NCBI RefSeq assembly: GCF_041725775.1
Contig: NZ_JBEUEL010000025.1
Span: forward strand, 1 to 44,961
Direction of reading: 5' to 3'
Length of the DNA: 44,961 bases
Origin: Pueribacillus sp041725775
GTDB taxonomy: Bacteria > Bacillota > Bacilli > Bacillales > UBA6769
Position numbers and translations under genes: made by a program
Part shown: positions 42,602 to 44,961 of the stretch, piece after piece
Numbering within the stretch: position 1 is the stretch's first letter
Layout of the letters: each line of letters starts with the position of its first letter
The notes under the pieces: generated by a model
What the model was told of the DNA's origin: nothing
Seen by the model: only the letters and a program-made list of their open reading frames with translations
The model's database searches: none

Positions 42602-43696
42602 TCAAAAAGGAATTGCATTCGTTACCATCTCTCTCGTTACGGGTTGAGTTAACGGATCACCTGCTTCAGTTAATACGTTCGCTTCACCGTTAACGGAAAT
42701 TGCTATTTCTTTAATGTCTTGATTTTCAGTGAGCGATAAAACGAGAGAATGTAGTGCCTTATCAGAAATGATTTTTTGGTTGTCCAAAATTGCTTCATTA
42801 AAATCTAACGAGAGTCCCCCATTATCGTTTTTTTGAACATTTAAAAGCTCAGCATCTTTCGGAAAGTCAGAAAATAACCCAGACTGTAAACTCGGACCTT
42901 CGATAAGTCCATTCACCGTCGCAACAATTTCATCTACACCTTTTGATTGTTGGATTCTTTTTGAAATTGGTACGTAATAACTGTTGTCACCCGATTGTGC
43001 TAGAAAATATAATGTGACACCGATACTGTTTGTTACATCTGTTACATTACCAACATCAATATTAATCCCGTCATCACGGCTCACCCCATCTGAAATGGGG
43101 GTGCCGTCAACAGGCATACTATCTTGATCATGACCATTAATACGTAGTTTAACTTTATCAACATTTTCAAATTGCGTTAACGTCCACGTTATCGCTTGTA
43201 ATATTTTTTGTTCATCTTCAGCCTTATATTCTTTAAATTCCTCTGAAAAGTCTGCGATCGCAACTCCATCTTTAATATTGACACCTAAAATTTCTGTCCC
43301 TGCTGGTAGCACAGCTTGAAAACCATTAGGTAAAAGCTCAGTCACCGGACCATCTTTCACTAAATATTCAAGCGCTTGCGTCGCTACCTCCTTCGATTCC
43401 GGAACAGGTATTTCAAGCGTTTGAGGAGCCACCATCCCGTTCTCATCAATTAAAAACAATTGTCTTTTTACCGTTTCTCCACTAGCACTTTTCTCTTCTG
43501 CTTCCTCCCCGCCCTCAGCCTTTTCTCCGGTCTGTCCATCACCTGAAATTCCTTTTTCTCCTTCATCAACATAATTAACATCTTGGGGTGGATCGATATT
43601 CACGTTTTTCTCATTTCCATTCGAACCACAACCCGCAATCATTAATAACAAAAGTAAAAATAAAGGTAGAACGAAAGATTGAATACGCTTGCGCAT
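42602..43696 (-). CDS. gerM: GerM, sporulation/germination lipoprotein
   Basis: GerM is an exported protein needed for normal spore cortex and germination in B. subtilis. In that species it binds the SpoIIIAH-SpoIIQ channel region. The 364-residue protein begins with a lipoprotein signal peptide (LLLLLLMIAGC, cysteine about residue 23), an acidic Gly/Glu linker, then two GerM domains (about 110-205 and 250-345; each has a GV.L.DFSEEF / GLSLDFNEAI type strand). The ATG at 43696 has GGGAGGG 8 bases upstream; the in-frame extension to 43750 lacks a site. Confidence 0.95.
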   Translation of the reverse strand: MRKRIQSFVLPLFLLLLLMIAGCGSNGNEKNVNIDPPQDVNYVDEGEKGISGDGQTGEKAEGGEEAEEKSASGETVKRQLFLIDENGMVAPQTLEIPVPESKEVATQALEYLVKDGPVTELLPNGFQAVLPAGTEILGVNIKDGVAIADFSEEFKEYKAEDEQKILQAITWTLTQFENVDKVKLRINGHDQDSMPVDGTPISDGVSRDDGINIDVGNVTDVTNSIGVTLYFLAQSGDNSYYVPISKRIQQSKGVDEIVATVNGLIEGPSLQSGLFSDFPKDAELLNVQKNDNGGLSLDFNEAILDNQKIISDKALHSLVLSLTENQDIKEIAISVNGEANVLTEAGDPLTQPVTREMVTNAIPF

Positions 43697-43872
43697 AAGC
43701 TTTTCCCTCCCAAGCAAGTTTGTACTATTATCTATACGAGTCCTACTCACTTTTAGACCTTGAAATTTACTTATGACGCAAACGGCTATTTAAAACATTT
43801 AAAACATTAACATCTTAATACATCCAATATTTCCCACCATATGTAACAATCTAAGTTACGGTATTTAATCGT

Positions 43873-43905
43873 TGTCAATCATTTTAAGAATTAAAATGAT
43901 TGACA
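43873..43905. repeat. 33-bp perfect palindrome upstream of gerM
   Basis: TGTCAATCATTTTAA and its exact complement flank a 3-base centre. No T-run follows on either strand, so it looks more like a protein-binding site or mRNA hairpin than a terminator. It lies about 180 bases before the gerM start. Confidence 0.6.
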
Positions 43906-44500
43906 CCTTAATACGAATGCTTATTTATCGTGGTATAACCGTCTGAAAGGCTCTAACAAATTGCAAAAGTCAAGCGCAAGTTAACGAGTCTACTTATACA
44001 CTAACCATCAGTGGTGGAATCGATTTGCAGACTAGATACGTTCTGGACACGTGAGCAACGTCTAGTATAATCCACTTTCGGTGAGCGTACACACACTAGT
44101 GGAAGTCTTGCTTCATGGTAGTTTAAAAGTATCGAACACGACAGATAACAATATAACAAACTTAAATTTCATTTAAAATTTACGAGATGAAAATAAGGAA
44201 ATCGACCAACGTATTTTACGGTTCATAAAGTAGAAAGGAATAAGAACACGTGAAAAAGGTACTCGTTGGGTAAGGCTAACAAGTTGATTAGAATGCTCTT
44301 ACTCGGGTGCTTGAATGTATCGCGTACGTTGTTCTTCCATAAACTGATTAAAATTGTCGTTCTACTGAAAAACTTATTGCATAAAAAAATAACCCCCGAG
44401 TGCAAACACAAAAAAAGATTAAGATATTAAACACTCGTGAGTTACTAAAATTTTTCTTTCGCCAAAATAATTTAGACAAGCTATTAAAAAATCAAATCAA
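43906..44500. other. Gene-free region between gerM and the IS3 remnant
   Basis: No intact gene is supported. A diverged dispersed-repeat copy (minus-strand AAGCAAGACTTCCAC, 44100-44113) is present. On the minus strand near 44280-44360 a short readable stretch (FNQFMEEQRTRYIQAPE, then a stop) may be decayed coding sequence of unknown origin. Confidence 0.35.
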
Positions 44501-44585
44501 AACTCTGGACCTACGTCAATATTTTGGACACAAAAAAGTTAAGTTTTTAGATTGTTCTTTCAAAATATTTATATCAAACTGCTGG

Positions 44586-44705
44586 GGCTTGAGATGGAGC
44601 CTCTGCGGGCAAAATTTCCAAGCCATGGAACCAGCATCATAAAACATTGCTGGCTTGCCAAAAAGGCTATCATGCCCGCCTCTCCATGTAAAGCCGTGCA
44701 GTGAA
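44586..44705. repeat. Nested hairpin inside the IS3 remnant
   Basis: GGCTT..ATGGAG..GCGGGCA near 44586-44611 pairs with TGCCCGC..CTCCAT..AAGCC near 44671-44696. An inner CCAGCA/TGCTGG hairpin lies at about 44631-44653. It is placed between the transposase stop and the putative element end. Confidence 0.5.
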
Positions 44706-44721
44706 TGTATGTTCAAAATTT

Positions 44722-44961
44722 TCATACGGCATAAGTATATAAATCTTCCACTTCTTGTGGTGTTTTATAACCAATACTACTATGGATTCTTTTGCGGTTG
44801 TACGACCTTCAATATATTGAAATAGCGCTATTTTAGCAGATTGAAAATCAAGATAACGAACATGGTTTACTTCTTCTTTCTTTAAAATAGCGTGAAATGA
44901 TTCGATACAAGCGTTGTCATAAGGACTACCCTTATAACTAAAGGAATGTGTCATGTTCAAT
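44722..44961 (-). pseudogene. IS3-family transposase orfB, C-terminal part, frameshifted
   Basis: The first frame reads THSFSYKGSPYDNACIESFHA, with the third catalytic acidic residue in IESFHAILKKEE, and continues to QYIEG. One base is missing near 44809, after which the next frame reads YNRKRIHSSIGYKTPQEVED and stops at 44722. Both parts match the end of IS3-family integrase domains. The 5' part lies outside the window. Confidence 0.85.

Larger units (their letters stand above)
44510..44961 (-). mobile_element. Remnant of an IS3-family insertion sequence, cut by the window edge
   Basis: The orfB C terminus is at 44722-44961. About 180 bases further, the minus-strand CTTTTTTGTGTCC followed by TTGACGTAGGTCCA (about 44510-44542) resembles the end of IS3-type elements. 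The remainder of the element lies beyond 44961. Confidence 0.6.

Noticed and set aside
44223..44411. A 62-codon minus-strand frame
   Set aside because: No ribosome binding site and no recognisable family; another frame of the same strand looks more like decayed coding sequence.
1..44961. CRISPR array, restriction or other defence system
   Set aside because: No repeat-spacer pattern, nuclease, methylase or toxin-antitoxin pair is recognised anywhere in the window.

Overview
The window is a chromosomal segment of a low-GC, endospore-forming Firmicute of the Bacillaceae. Gene order matches the Bacillus subtilis chromosome almost gene for gene. Read on the minus strand from the right it runs gerM-rph-rdgB, ilvB-ilvH-ilvC-leuA-leuB-leuC-leuD, ysoA, tig, clpX, lonB, lonA, engB, hemA-hemX-hemC-hemD-hemB-hemL, spoVID, valS, folC, spoIIB. 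The species cannot be named from the sequence. The sporulation genes (spoIIB, spoVID, gerM, lonB with a sigma-F-like promoter) show a spore former.

Layout. 1-4550 is an accessory island on the plus strand. It has two paralogous LPKTA-anchored, collagen-like surface proteins and, between them, a secreted protein made of their N-terminal domain alone. A decayed spoIIB tail at 1552-1737 shows that the surface gene and the end of spoIIB were duplicated together. 4617-9813 holds spoIIB, folC and valS, the last behind a valine-type T-box. 10219-18282 holds a small membrane protein, spoVID and the complete hem operon from glutamyl-tRNA to uroporphyrinogen III. 18691-29651 holds an SCP2-like protein, a dead LuxR-type regulator and the protein quality-control block (engB, lonA, lonB, clpX, tig, ysoA). 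29898-38445 is the branched-chain amino acid operon behind a leucine (CTC) T-box. 38753-39454 is a two-gene tRNA operon, tRNA-Gly(UCC) then tRNA-Arg(UCU). 39455-41056 is an IS1202-like insertion sequence with a frameshifted transposase. 41059-43696 holds rdgB, rph and gerM. The right end carries a broken IS3-family element that runs off the window.

The most striking object is the tRNA-Arg(UCU) gene, whose anticodon loop is split by a 323-nt group I intron. The P3, P4, P7 and P8 pairings and the conserved P7 3' strand are all readable, and there is no homing endonuclease. Splicing would join U34 to C35 and restore a canonical tRNA. The promoter of this tRNA operon lies directly against the insertion site of the IS1202-like element.

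Other points of note are a shared AUU initiation codon in the two surface-protein paralogues, a folC leader that could hide its ribosome binding site, long nested hairpins in the non-coding tails of both insertion sequences, a perfect palindrome upstream of hemA, and decayed copies of a dispersed repeat lying directly after the valS and leuB stop codons.
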